A stretch of DNA of 40,786 bases from an uncultured Prevotella sp. (GCA_900315635.1 OMZV01000020.1:1-40786); one strand, 5' to 3'; numbered from the stretch's first letter, positions 1-8,073 are shown. Translations and numbers: made by a program. The notes: a model not told the origin generated them from the sequence alone.

Positions 1-1531
1 GCCATGTCAAAAAAATCACTTAACTTAGTGGTGCAAAAACAAATTAGCAATTCATTAACACGGCATGGCAAAAATACAAATAAAATCTGAGAAACTTACC
101 CCATTCGGAGGAATTTTTCACGTTATGGAGCTTTTTGAGCACCATCTGTCGCATATCATCGACGGAACCCTTGGAAAGAGGTCTGTCTCTATTGGGTACG
201 ATTATAGCGAGATTATACGTTCTCTCATGTGCGTGTATTTCTGTGGAGGCTCATGCGTCGAGGATGTTTCCAACCATCTTATGGAACATCTGAGTTTGCA
301 TCCTTTATTGCGTACTTGTAGCTCAGACACAATCTTGCGTATGATGAAAGAACTTTCCTGCGAGAACATCACATACACCTCCGATAACGGAAGAGACTAT
401 GACTTCAACACCTGTGACACGGTGAACAAATTGCTTGTCAATGCACTTGTCTCCACAGGACAGCTTGTGCCAAAAGAGGAATACGATCTTGATTTTGACC
501 ACGAGTTCCTGGAGACTGAGAAGTATGATGCAAAGATGACCTACAAGCACTTTTTGGGATACAGCCCCGGTATGGCAGTTATCAACAACATGATCGTCGG
601 CATTGAGAACCGTGACGGAAACGCCAACGTCAGATTTCACCAACAAGACACTCTTGAGCGTTTCTACACAAGACTTGAGGGTAAGGGTATAACCATTAAC
701 CGTTCCCGTATGGATTGTGGCTCATGCTCTGAGGAAATAGTCAAGACCGTTGCCCGGCATAGCAAGCTTTATTACATACGTGCAAACCGCTGTCAGTCAA
801 TATACAACGATATATTCGCATTGAGAGAATGGAAGTGTGTGGAGATAAACGGCATTGAATACGAGTTGAACTCAATTCTCGTTGAGAAATGGAAGGGTAT
901 GGCATGCCGGCTCATTATCCAAAGACAGAAGCGCCCTGGCGGAGAGCAAGATATCTGGGAGGGTGAATATACTTATCGATGCATCATGACGAACGACTAT
1001 GAGTCAACCACGGAGGAAATCGTTGAGTTTTACAACAAGCGTGGTGCCAAGGAAAGGATCTTCGATGACTTGAACAATAGCTTCGGATGGAACCGGTTGC
1101 CAAAATCCTTTATGAATGAGAATACTGTGTTCTTGCTAATCACAGCCTTGATACGCAACTTCTATCAATTCCTTGTGCAGGCAAAGGAATTGAGGTCATT
1201 TGGTCTTAAACCCACGAGCAGAATGAAGGACTTCACCTTCAAGTTCATCACTGTGCCCGCAAAGTGGATTAAGACGGCAAGGCAGTTTGTACTTAATATC
1301 TACACGGAGCAGAAAGCGTATGCGACCGTCTTCAAATCAGATTTCGGATAATGAAAGCAGACATGTTGAATTTTTTAGCGGTGAGCTCCTATACGCTTTA
1401 TGGGGTAAGGGGCTGTTGTACTCCAAAAAATGTCCATCGAAAGGACAGGAGCCGTTTCTGGCTACAAATCACACAAAGAAATAAATTTTGAGTCAAAACA
1501 GACATTATCGGCTCTTCTTGCGGATTTTAGG
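1..1531 (+). mobile_element. IS1380-family insertion sequence, left end outside window
   Basis: The transposase at 65-1351 defines the element. Its probable right end is the AGG at 1529-1531, because the sequence just inside it (GCTCTTCTTGCGGATTTTAGG) looks like an IS1380-type terminal repeat and the DNA changes abruptly to a tandem repeat at 1532. No matching inverted repeat occurs in bases 1-64, so the left end must lie upstream of the window. The 180 bases after the transposase stop contain no further gene. The family assignment is firm; the exact right boundary is inferred. Confidence 0.75.
65..1351 (+). CDS. IS1380-family transposase
   Basis: A DDE transposase of 428 aa that should cut and paste its own element. 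The N-terminus (MAKIQIKSEKLTPFGGIF) and the block CGGSCVEDVSNHLMEHLSLHP are hallmarks of the Bacteroides/Prevotella IS1380 group. Candidate catalytic residues are the Asp in LDFDHEFLE (about residue 143), the Asp in SRMDCGSCSEE (about 218) and the Glu of the Y-(x)2-R-(x)3-E signature in YNKRGAKERIF. The length matches full-size members and the frame is intact from start to stop, so it may be active. It ends 180 bases before the presumed right end of the element. The 64 bases upstream are AT-rich leader. Confidence 0.93.
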   Translation: MAKIQIKSEKLTPFGGIFHVMELFEHHLSHIIDGTLGKRSVSIGYDYSEIIRSLMCVYFCGGSCVEDVSNHLMEHLSLHPLLRTCSSDTILRMMKELSCENITYTSDNGRDYDFNTCDTVNKLLVNALVSTGQLVPKEEYDLDFDHEFLETEKYDAKMTYKHFLGYSPGMAVINNMIVGIENRDGNANVRFHQQDTLERFYTRLEGKGITINRSRMDCGSCSEEIVKTVARHSKLYYIRANRCQSIYNDIFALREWKCVEINGIEYELNSILVEKWKGMACRLIIQRQKRPGGEQDIWEGEYTYRCIMTNDYESTTEEIVEFYNKRGAKERIFDDLNNSFGWNRLPKSFMNENTVFLLITALIRNFYQFLVQAKELRSFGLKPTSRMKDFTFKFITVPAKWIKTARQFVLNIYTEQKAYATVFKSDFG

Positions 1532-1702
1532 ATAATCAGTTTTTATAATCAGTTTTTATAATCAGTTTTTATAATCAGTTTTTATAATCAGTTTTTATAA
1601 TCAGTTTTTATTTTCCTATTTTAGATTTTTTCCTTTTGTTTAAATCAGATAGATTCCCTTTTACACAATATTCTTTAGCATTTTAGCGTTTAATTCATTG
1701 TT
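1352..1702. other. Gene-free stretch: IS right end, tandem repeat, kinase upstream region
   Basis: This 351-base gap holds the IS tail (to about 1531), the 13-bp array (1532-1609) and about 90 AT-rich bases before the kinase. I see no TAnnTTTG box and no RNA gene in it. TATTCTTTA at about 1668-1676 is only a partial match to the -7 element. Confidence 0.7.
1532..1609. repeat. Six perfect 13-bp tandem repeats (ATAATCAGTTTTT)
   Basis: Six identical head-to-tail copies of ATAATCAGTTTTT run from 1532 to 1609, starting at the base after the presumed IS right end, and are followed by ATTTTCC. There are no spacers, so this is not CRISPR. The array sits about 95 bases upstream of the histidine kinase start. 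The unit has one run of five T and is strongly AT-rich, so copy number may vary by slippage. Confidence 0.95.
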
Positions 1703-2899
1703 ATGCAATGGACAGATAGGATCAGACAAGTAAAGATACTTCTTGTGTCAGCAGCAGTTATTATAGCTGTTGCATCACTTGTTGTGTCTCATTCGCTTAC
1801 CAAAGACCTTGAAACTGAGGAACGCAATAAGATGGAAGTCTGGGCAGAAGCAATGCGAAGCCTGAATAAGGCTGATGAGAATACTGATCTTTCCCTTGTG
1901 CTTAAAGTCCTTAATGAGAATAACACGATACCAGTTATCGTAATGGATAGCAAGGGTAATGTTTCTGAGTTCCGCAATCTTAAGGTCGATGGAAAAACGT
2001 ACGAAGACAGTTTAAAGGCTGCAGCAGTTGTTGGTCAGAATCTTAAGTCTTCGGGTAGAGACATCCGTATTTATCTTAATCAGAACGATTCGGCTTCTAC
2101 CGGAAGTGACTATATAGATGTAGTCTATGATGACTCTTTAATGCTAAAACGATTAGCTGTATATCCTTTTGTCCAATTGGGTGTCGTTATGCTGTTTGTC
2201 GTTGTAGCAATCTTTGCTTTACTAACCTCTAAGAAGGCAGAGCAGAATAAAGTTTGGGTTGGTCTATCTAAAGAAACAGCTCATCAATTAGGCACGCCTA
2301 TTTCTTCACTTATGGCATGGATAGAGATACTGAAGGAGAATTATCCCACCGATGACTTAATTCCTGAGATGGACAAAGACGTAAAGCGCTTGCAACTTAT
2401 AGCTGACCGGTTCTCCAAGATCGGTTCTTTGCCGGAGCCGGTTCCTTCCAGTTTGAATGAAGTCATGGACCATGTAATCGACTATATGGACCGCAGGACC
2501 TCAAAGAAAGTCCAGATGGTAAAGATATTCCCTGACCATGATATTATTATAAAGTTGAATGCGTCGCTGTTTGAGTGGGTGATAGAAAACCTCTCAAAGA
2601 ACGCTGTTGACGCCATGGGAGGAGGACCTGGTACAATCACCCTTCGTGTGGAAGAGGCTCCAGAGAAGGCGATCATTGAAGTCAGTGATACAGGAAAGGG
2701 TATTCGGAAGAAAGATATGAATAATGTCTTCCGTCCCGGCTTCACCACAAAGAAACGAGGTTGGGGTTTGGGCTTAAGTCTTGCCAAGCGTATAGTTGAA
2801 GAATACCATAGAGGTAAAATCTATGTCAAGAGTTCAGAAGTTGACCGTGGTGACGGAAGCCCTCATGGTACGACATTCCGCATAGAGCTAAAGAAATAG
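1703..2899 (+). CDS. Orphan membrane sensor histidine kinase
   Basis: A two-helix membrane histidine kinase of 398 aa. A first membrane helix lies at about residues 10-30, an extracytoplasmic sensor region of roughly 125 aa follows, and a second helix is near 153-173. The H-box is ETAHQLGTPISSL, the HQLGTP variant frequent in Bacteroidota kinases; the His is the phosphorylation site. The HATPase_c domain shows the N box (ENLSKNAVDAMGG), G1 (VSDTGKGI) and G2 (GWGLGLSLAKRI). I see no HAMP or receiver domain, and no response regulator gene lies next to it, so its partner must be elsewhere. The signal sensed is unknown. Being just downstream of an IS and a tandem repeat, its expression could have been altered by the insertion. 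Confidence 0.9.
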   Translation: MQWTDRIRQVKILLVSAAVIIAVASLVVSHSLTKDLETEERNKMEVWAEAMRSLNKADENTDLSLVLKVLNENNTIPVIVMDSKGNVSEFRNLKVDGKTYEDSLKAAAVVGQNLKSSGRDIRIYLNQNDSASTGSDYIDVVYDDSLMLKRLAVYPFVQLGVVMLFVVVAIFALLTSKKAEQNKVWVGLSKETAHQLGTPISSLMAWIEILKENYPTDDLIPEMDKDVKRLQLIADRFSKIGSLPEPVPSSLNEVMDHVIDYMDRRTSKKVQMVKIFPDHDIIIKLNASLFEWVIENLSKNAVDAMGGGPGTITLRVEEAPEKAIIEVSDTGKGIRKKDMNNVFRPGFTTKKRGWGLGLSLAKRIVEEYHRGKIYVKSSEVDRGDGSPHGTTFRIELKK

Positions 2900-3018
2900 A
2901 GTATTTAAGAACTTTATTACCATATAATAATCAAACATTTTTCTGCACAATCATTGACAGTTTGCGCAATTCAAAAATTTTTTTGGATTTTAAGTTGTTG
3001 ATTATCAGAAATAATTTG

Positions 3019-3026
3019 TAACTTTG
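3019..3026 (+). promoter_or_regulatory. -7 box TAACTTTG for the yceD-rpmF-fabH operon
   Basis: TAACTTTG matches the Bacteroidota -7 consensus TAnnTTTG. TTG trinucleotides at 2995-3000 give a -33 element at 18-21 bases. The ATG at 3037 is only ten bases after the box, so the 5' UTR should be very short. Confidence 0.75.
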
Positions 3027-3036
3027 CAACCCGATT

Positions 3037-3561
3037 ATGGACTTAGAGACCTTGAAACTTGATTTGAATGCGTTGGATGAAGGGTTAACGACCCTGTCAT
3101 TCGACATAGACGACAGTTTCTTTGAGTCTGTCGATGCTCCTGAAGTTAATCGCGGTGACGTTCATGTCGATGTAGACATAGTTCGCACCAAGGACGATTT
3201 CTTCACATTAGACTTTCATGGCAACGGCACAGTGATAATTCCTTGTAACCGCTGTCTTGATGATATGGAGCAACCGATAACGTTCGAGCAGCAGCTCAAC
3301 GCTAAGTTCGGAGAAGAGAACTCAGAAGATGACGACCTCGTGACGGTGGCCGAGAACGAAGGAATACTCGATGTCTCGTGGTACATCTATGAATTTATAG
3401 ACCTTGCGATTCCTATCAGGCATGTGCACGCACCTGGAAAATGCAACCCTGCCATGATACGGGTTCTAGAAGAACACTCTGCCGCCCGAAGCGGTGAGGA
3501 TAGCAAGCCCTCTGTAGATCCACGCTGGGCAGCTCTTACAAATTTAAAACTTGACGATTAA
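3037..3561 (+). CDS. yceD: DUF177/YceD family protein
   Basis: A 174-aa member of the DUF177 (YceD) family, which in many bacteria and in plastids precedes the L32 gene and has been linked to 23S rRNA/50S accumulation. The sequence shows the family CNRCLD pair of cysteines (IPCNRCLDDMEQP, about residues 69-81) and an acidic middle part (EENSEDDDL). It is the first gene of the cluster, directly behind a strong -7 box, and is followed 21 bases later by rpmF. The fixed position before rpmF is the main support for the function; the biochemical activity is not known. Confidence 0.88.
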   Translation: MDLETLKLDLNALDEGLTTLSFDIDDSFFESVDAPEVNRGDVHVDVDIVRTKDDFFTLDFHGNGTVIIPCNRCLDDMEQPITFEQQLNAKFGEENSEDDDLVTVAENEGILDVSWYIYEFIDLAIPIRHVHAPGKCNPAMIRVLEEHSAARSGEDSKPSVDPRWAALTNLKLDD

Positions 3562-3582
3562 AAATTAAAATTTAAAGAAACA

Positions 3583-3768
3583 ATGGCACATCCTAAAAGA
3601 AGACAGTCAAAGACTCGTACACTTAAGAGAAGAACTCACGATAAGGCAGTAGCACCGACACTGGCAGTATGTCCTAACTGCGGCGCTTATTACGTTTATC
3701 ACACAGTATGTCCAACATGCGGCTATTATCGTGGTAAAGTCGCTATTGTAAAGGATACAGAAGAATAA
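3583..3768 (+). CDS. rpmF: 50S ribosomal protein L32
   Basis: A 61-aa basic ribosomal protein with the canonical start MAHPKRRQSKTRTLKRR and a zinc ribbon made of two CxxC pairs (CPNCG at about 30 and CPTCG at about 43). Zn-type L32 is the housekeeping version. It lies between yceD and fabH with gaps of 21 and 12 bases, so it is almost certainly co-transcribed with both. Confidence 0.97.
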   Translation: MAHPKRRQSKTRTLKRRTHDKAVAPTLAVCPNCGAYYVYHTVCPTCGYYRGKVAIVKDTEE

Positions 3769-3780
3769 ATAGTTGTAGCA

Positions 3781-4800
3781 ATGGGTAAAATCAATGCCAT
3801 AATCACCGGAATCGGCGGCTACGTTCCAGACTATATCCTCACCAATGAGGAATTGTCACGTATGGTCGACACCAGTGACGAATGGATAACCACCCGTGTA
3901 GGTATCAAGGAGCGCCGCATCCTTACCGAGGAAGGACTCGGAACGAGCTATATGGCCCGTAAGGCTGCCAAGCAGTTGATACAAAAGACGGGTGTTGATC
4001 CGGATACCATTGATGCGCTTATTGTCACTACCACTACACCAGACTATAAGTTCCCTTCAACAGCAAGCATTGTCGTTGGTAAGCTGGGGCTGAAGAATGC
4101 CTTCGCTTTCGACTTCGAGGCAGCTTGCTGCGGATTCCTCTATACACTCGATGTAGCAGCATCGATGATACAGAGTGGTCGTTACAAGAAGATTATAGTC
4201 ATTGGTGCCGATAAGATGTCGTCGCTCGTCGACTACACCGACCGCTCAACCTGCGTCCTCTTCGGCGATGGTGCCGGTGCGGTACTTGTCGAGGCAACCG
4301 AAGAAGAGAATATCGGAGTTCAGAATTCTTATCTTCGCACTGACGGGCGCGGATTGCCGTTCCTTCACATGAAGGCAGGTGGTTCAGTTTGTCCTCCGTC
4401 ACACTTCACGGTAGACCACCGTCTCCATTACCTTTATCAAGAGGGTCGTACGGTGTTCCGCTATGCAGTGACCTACATGAGTAATGACGTGGTGGAGATA
4501 ATGAAGCGCAATAACCTGACTGCTGGCGACATCAACTGGATTATCCCGCATGAGGCAAACCGCCGTATTATCGAGGCTGTAGCCAAGCGTGCAGAACTGC
4601 CACTTGACAAGGTCTTAATCAATATCGACCACTATGGCAACACCAGTGCGGCAACAATTCCGTTAGCAATATGGGACAATGAGTCACGCCTGAAGAAAGG
4701 TGACAACATCATCTTCACAGCATTCGGCGCAGGATTCGTACATGGAGCGTCGTTCTACAAATGGGCCTACGATGGCGAAAACGTTGCAGGTGCAAAGTAG
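3781..4800 (+). CDS. fabH: 3-oxoacyl-ACP synthase III (FabH)
   Basis: Condenses an acyl-CoA primer with malonyl-ACP to start type II fatty acid synthesis in the cytoplasm. The 339-aa length is usual. The catalytic triad can be read: Cys in EAACCGFLY (C116), His in WIIPHEANRRI and Asn in HYGNTSAATIPLA. The N-terminal GYVPDYILTNEEL and the DTSDEWITTRVGI block are typical of FabH rather than FabB/F. It starts 12 bases after rpmF. A Rho-independent terminator follows at 4834-4874. Confidence 0.96.
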   Translation: MGKINAIITGIGGYVPDYILTNEELSRMVDTSDEWITTRVGIKERRILTEEGLGTSYMARKAAKQLIQKTGVDPDTIDALIVTTTTPDYKFPSTASIVVGKLGLKNAFAFDFEAACCGFLYTLDVAASMIQSGRYKKIIVIGADKMSSLVDYTDRSTCVLFGDGAGAVLVEATEEENIGVQNSYLRTDGRGLPFLHMKAGGSVCPPSHFTVDHRLHYLYQEGRTVFRYAVTYMSNDVVEIMKRNNLTAGDINWIIPHEANRRIIEAVAKRAELPLDKVLINIDHYGNTSAATIPLAIWDNESRLKKGDNIIFTAFGAGFVHGASFYKWAYDGENVAGAK

Positions 4801-4833
4801 GGTGAACGTATTCTTCTTTCAATAAAACCAAAG

Positions 4834-4874
4834 AACGCATCTTTCTTAACATAATTAGAGGGATGCGTTTTTTT
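4834..4874 (+). terminator. Rho-independent terminator after fabH
   Basis: AACGCATC (4834-4841) pairs with GATGCGTT (4862-4869), and a run of seven T (4868-4874) follows. The loop is about 20 bases. It separates the yceD-rpmF-fabH unit from era. Confidence 0.75.
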
Positions 4875-4917
4875 ACATCTGTACATACGTAATTTAGTCA
4901 GAATCAAATCGATAGTA

Positions 4918-5871
4918 ATGTTTAAGTCAGGATTTGTAAATATAGTAGGCAACCCGAATGTAGGCAAGAGCACGCTGATGAACCAACTCGTCGGCGAGAA
5001 GATCTCCATTGCCACGTTCAAGGCACAGACCACCCGTCACCGTATAATGGGAATCGTCAACGAGCCCGATTGCCAGATAGTCTTCTCTGACACTCCTGGA
5101 GTCCTTAAGCCGAACTACAAGATGCAGGAGATGATGCTCCAGTTCTCAGAGAGTGCCCTTGCCGATGCCGATATACTTCTCTATGTTACCGATGTCGTCG
5201 AGAAGCCTGAAAAGAACAAGGACTTCCTCGACAAGGTAGCCAAAATGACTATTCCGGTACTGGTTATCATCAACAAGATAGACGAGCTAGGCAGGAACGA
5301 GCCGGAAGTAAAAAAGAAGGACGGCGAGAAAGAGCACAAGGTTAAGCGTGTCATGAAGAGCCCGACAGAGAAGCTTGTTGAGATAGTCGACAAGTGGCAT
5401 GAGCTTCTTCCTAACGCAGAAATCCTTCCGGTATCGGCAAAGAACAAGTTTGGTATCGACGTGCTCATGAAGCGCGTCAAGGAACTTCTTCCTGAGAGTC
5501 CGGCATATTTCGACAAGGATCAGTTGACCGACAAGCCTGCGAAATTCTTCGTCTCAGAGATAATCCGTGAGAAGATTCTCCGTTATTACGATAAGGAAAT
5601 ACCTTATTCCGTCGAGGTCGTTGTCGAGCGTTTCAAGGAGAATGCCGATGTAATTCACATCAATGCCGTTATCTATGTCGAGCGTGAGTCGCAGAAAGGC
5701 ATCATAATAGGACATCAGGGCCAGGCATTGAAGAAAGTCTCTTCAGAGGCGCGCAAGAGTCTTGAGCAGTTCTTCGGCAAGAAGATATTCCTCGAGACAT
5801 TTGTCAAGGTCGACAAGGACTGGCGCAACAACCAGCATGAGCTCAAGAACTTCGGATACGACCCGGAATAA
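4918..5871 (+). CDS. era: GTPase Era
   Basis: A 317-aa GTPase that binds the 3' end of 16S rRNA and aids 30S maturation. G motifs are seen in order: G1 GNPNVGKST (about 11-19), G3 DTPG (about 59), G4 NKID (about 119). The C-terminal KH domain has the GIIIGHQGQALKKV loop (about 260-273). It is slightly longer than the usual 300 aa because a charged stretch rich in Lys and Glu (about 123-148, NEPEVKKKDGEKEH) is inserted after G4. It is followed by der, another ribosome-assembly GTPase, after a 195-base spacer. Confidence 0.96.
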   Translation: MFKSGFVNIVGNPNVGKSTLMNQLVGEKISIATFKAQTTRHRIMGIVNEPDCQIVFSDTPGVLKPNYKMQEMMLQFSESALADADILLYVTDVVEKPEKNKDFLDKVAKMTIPVLVIINKIDELGRNEPEVKKKDGEKEHKVKRVMKSPTEKLVEIVDKWHELLPNAEILPVSAKNKFGIDVLMKRVKELLPESPAYFDKDQLTDKPAKFFVSEIIREKILRYYDKEIPYSVEVVVERFKENADVIHINAVIYVERESQKGIIIGHQGQALKKVSSEARKSLEQFFGKKIFLETFVKVDKDWRNNQHELKNFGYDPE

Positions 5872-5935
5872 GTGAAGAGTGAAGAACGAAGAGTGAAGAA
5901 TCAAAAACTCAGAGTGGAAAACGAAGAGTGAAAAA
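5872..5935. repeat. Short degenerate GAAGAGTGAAGAA direct repeats
   Basis: Just after the era stop, several partly identical copies of the GAAGAGTGAAGAA type follow one another (5876-5935). They have no spacers and no coding frame. Simple purine-rich spacer repeats of this kind are common between genes in Prevotella-like genomes, as far as I recall. Confidence 0.6.
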
Positions 5936-5939
5936 ATTG

Positions 5940-6047
5940 TACTATATGGCTGAAGCCTGTAGTATAGAGAATAATTAATAAGGCTCTAACTGTATGCAGA
6001 GCATACTCTCCCGATAATGGTGGGAGGGCCGAAGAATGTTAAACTTC
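5940..6047 (+). other. Structured spacer ahead of der (series of hairpins)
   Basis: Four potential hairpins follow one another: TACTA..GGCTgaAGCC..TAGTA (5940-5964); GTATGC-AGA-GCATAC (5992-6006), which competes with GCTCT/AGAGC (5983-5987 with 5998-6002); CTCCC/GGGAG (6008-6026); and GAAG/CTTC (6031-6047). No T-run follows them, so this is not a plain terminator. No -7 box was found here. Function is unknown; it could be a processed spacer or leader of der. Confidence 0.45.
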
Positions 6048-6066
6048 AGAAATCAAACAAACGAAA

Positions 6067-7380
6067 ATGGCAAATTTAGTAGCTATTGTAGGACGCCCAA
6101 ATGTAGGCAAGTCCACCCTTTTCAACCGTCTGACACAGAGCCGTCGCGCCATTGTCAGCGATACGGCAGGCACCACTCGTGACCGCCAGTATGGTAAATG
6201 CTCATGGAACGGCCGTGAGTTCTCTGTCGTCGATACCGGCGGTTGGGTAGTCAAATCGGACGACATCTTCGAGGATGCCATCCGCCAGCAGGTGCGTGTT
6301 GCCACCGACGAGGCAGACCTCGTGTTGTTCCTTGTCGACAATGAAACCGGCATAACCGACTGGGATGAGGATGTGGCAAAGATTCTGCGCCGCTCCAGGA
6401 TTCCGGTAATCCTCGTTGCCAATAAGGTCGACAACAGTGGCGAGAGCTATAGCGCAGCCGAGTTCTACAAACTTGGACTCGGCGAGCCGCAATGCATCAG
6501 TGCGGCAACCGGTGGCGGTACGGGCGATCTGCTCGACCTTATCCTCGAAAATCTTAAGGACATGCCTGAGGAAAGTCTCGAGGAAGACATCCCGAGATTC
6601 GCTGTCGTCGGTCGTCCTAACGTTGGCAAGTCGAGTATCATCAACGCTTTCATCGGTGAAGACCGTAACATCGTCACCGAGATAGCCGGTACGACTCGTG
6701 ACAGCATTTACACCCGCTATACCAAGTTCGGATTCGACTTCTATCTTGTCGACACGGCAGGAATCCGCCGTAAGAATAAGGTCACCGAAGACCTGGAGTT
6801 CTATAGCGTCATGCGCTCCATCCGCTCCATCGAGAATAGCGACGTATGTATCCTGATGATTGACGCAACCAGAGGCATAGAGTCGCAGGATATGAACATC
6901 TTCCAACTCATTCAGAAGAACAACAAGAGCCTTGTCGTCGTTGTCAACAAATGGGACTTGGTACAGGACAAGAGCCAGAAGGCTATCGACACCTTCAAGA
7001 CCGCCATCTACAACCGCATGGCTCCGTTCACCGACTTCCCTATAATCTTTGCTTCGGCACTCACCAAACAGCGTATTTTCAAGGTACTTGAGACCGCCAA
7101 GCAAGTCTATCTCAACCGCAAGATACACATTGGAACTACAAAGCTCAATTCTGTCATGCTCCCTATCATCGAGGCTACCCCTCCACAGTCGGTCAAGGGA
7201 AAGTTCATAAAGATAAAGTACTGCTCACAGCTCCCGAACACCCAGATACCATCATTCGTGTTCTATGCCAACCTGCCGCAGTACATCAAGGAGCAGTACC
7301 GCCGCTTCCTTGAGAACAAGATACGTGAGAACTGGTCGCTTCACGGCTGTCCGATAAACGTATTTATAAGACAGAAGTAA
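6067..7380 (+). CDS. der: GTPase Der (EngA), tandem G domains
   Basis: A 437-aa double GTPase needed for 50S subunit assembly. G domain 1 has GRPNVGKST (residues 9-17), DTGG and NKVD; G domain 2 has GRPNVGKSS (about 182-190), DTAG and NKWD. The C-terminal KH-like domain (about 350-437) ends with NVFIRQK. The length is normal. It lies 195 bases after era behind a structured spacer and is followed by a GC-rich hairpin at 7394-7421. The pairing era-der is expected in Bacteroidales. Confidence 0.97.
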   Translation: MANLVAIVGRPNVGKSTLFNRLTQSRRAIVSDTAGTTRDRQYGKCSWNGREFSVVDTGGWVVKSDDIFEDAIRQQVRVATDEADLVLFLVDNETGITDWDEDVAKILRRSRIPVILVANKVDNSGESYSAAEFYKLGLGEPQCISAATGGGTGDLLDLILENLKDMPEESLEEDIPRFAVVGRPNVGKSSIINAFIGEDRNIVTEIAGTTRDSIYTRYTKFGFDFYLVDTAGIRRKNKVTEDLEFYSVMRSIRSIENSDVCILMIDATRGIESQDMNIFQLIQKNNKSLVVVVNKWDLVQDKSQKAIDTFKTAIYNRMAPFTDFPIIFASALTKQRIFKVLETAKQVYLNRKIHIGTTKLNSVMLPIIEATPPQSVKGKFIKIKYCSQLPNTQIPSFVFYANLPQYIKEQYRRFLENKIRENWSLHGCPINVFIRQK

Positions 7381-7393
7381 GACTGACACACCC

Positions 7394-7421
7394 CAAGCCC
7401 CTCCCGTTCAGGAGGGGCTTG
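7394..7421 (+). terminator. GC-rich hairpin after der
   Basis: CAAGCCCCTCC (7394-7404) and GGAGGGGCTTG (7411-7421) form an 11-bp perfect stem with loop CGTTCA. There is no T-run after it, so it may protect the 3' end or stall rather than terminate by itself. It resembles the hairpin after guaB. Confidence 0.6.
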
Positions 7422-7458
7422 AATACATTGGCTGTTGAGGTTTTAATATAAAAACTAA

Positions 7459-7866
7459 ATGAATCGATTAATTTGTATTTTGGGACTTGTCTTGTGTCTC
7501 GGGTTTGTCGGCTGCAAGAAGGAGAAGCCCGTCACCCCGCAAGAGCAGATTGCCGGGCGTGCCGCAGTACAGTACTATGGCTATCTCCAGCACCACGACT
7601 TCGCGTCGTTTGTCGACGGAGTCTACTATGGCAAGCCGATACCTAAGGACTACCGTGCTTTGCTAGAGAAGAATGCCGAGATATTCGTCCACGAGCAGGA
7701 CAGTCTTCGCCGTGGAATAAAGAAAGTCAAGCTGAGCAAAGCCGACTTGATGAAGAACGACTCCACCCTTGCCGCCGTCTATCTGTCGCTCAGCTATGGC
7801 GACAGCACTACCGAGGAAGTCCTCGTGCCGATGATAAAGCGCAAGGATGTGTGGTATATGAAATAA
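7459..7866 (+). CDS. Small lipoprotein, DUF4878/NTF2-like
   Basis: A 135-aa exported lipoprotein of unknown function. The N-terminus is a lipoprotein signal with the lipobox LGFVGC (Cys at residue 19) followed by KKEK. The rest looks like a small NTF2-like fold (helical N-terminus AGRAAVQYYGYLQHHDF, then beta strands up to KDVWYMK), which suggests a DUF4878-type protein; this is by impression of pattern, not by search. It lies 78 bases after der and has no clear promoter, so it may be transcribed by readthrough from der. Terminator-like hairpins follow at 7879-7912 and 7923-7937. Confidence 0.8.
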   Translation: MNRLICILGLVLCLGFVGCKKEKPVTPQEQIAGRAAVQYYGYLQHHDFASFVDGVYYGKPIPKDYRALLEKNAEIFVHEQDSLRRGIKKVKLSKADLMKNDSTLAAVYLSLSYGDSTTEEVLVPMIKRKDVWYMK

Positions 7867-7878
7867 GAAATATTTGTT

Positions 7879-7912
7879 GAGATTCTTCCATTTTGAATCC
7901 CAGAAGAATCTC
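7879..7912 (+). terminator. Terminator-like hairpin after the lipoprotein gene
   Basis: GAGATTCTTC (7879-7888) pairs with GAAGAATCTC (7903-7912), a 10-bp perfect stem, followed by GTTTGC. A second tight hairpin, GACTGA-TAG-TCAGTC (7923-7937), followed by GGTTTT, lies just behind. Confidence 0.6.
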
Positions 7913-7956
7913 GTTTGCAATTGACTGATAGTCAGTCGGTTTTGAAGAAGGTGCTC

Positions 7957-8044
7957 CTTTACATTGTAAAAGAGTACCTTTTATCGTGTAAAACGGTATC
8001 TTTTACGAGCTAAAACATACCGTTTTACGAGTTAAAATGGTACC
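7957..8044. repeat. 22-bp-period array of GTAAAA/TTTTAC hexamers, locus A
   Basis: Four imperfect 22-base units follow one another without spacers: 7957-7978, 7979-8000, 8001-8022 and 8023-8044. The consensus is about TTTTACgagGTAAAAcgGTACC, so each unit contains two inverted hexamers. It fills the gap between the convergent lipoprotein and mlaF genes, ending 29 bases from the mlaF stop. The same periodic motif occurs at 31509-31641. Confidence 0.85.
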
Positions 8045-8073
8045 CCTGATAATTGAGTAAAGTTTTTTCCTGA

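Noticed and set aside
1287-1484. 65-codon frame at the end of the IS as a second IS gene
   Set aside because: It overlaps the transposase in another frame and has no similarity to any IS accessory protein I know.
6202-7128. 308-codon minus-strand frame opposite der
   Set aside because: It mirrors the codon pattern of der on the other strand; der has every expected motif and the mirror has none.
7957-8044. CRISPR array
   Set aside because: Units are contiguous with no unique spacers and no cas genes nearby; the same reasoning excludes 1532-1609 and 31509-31641.
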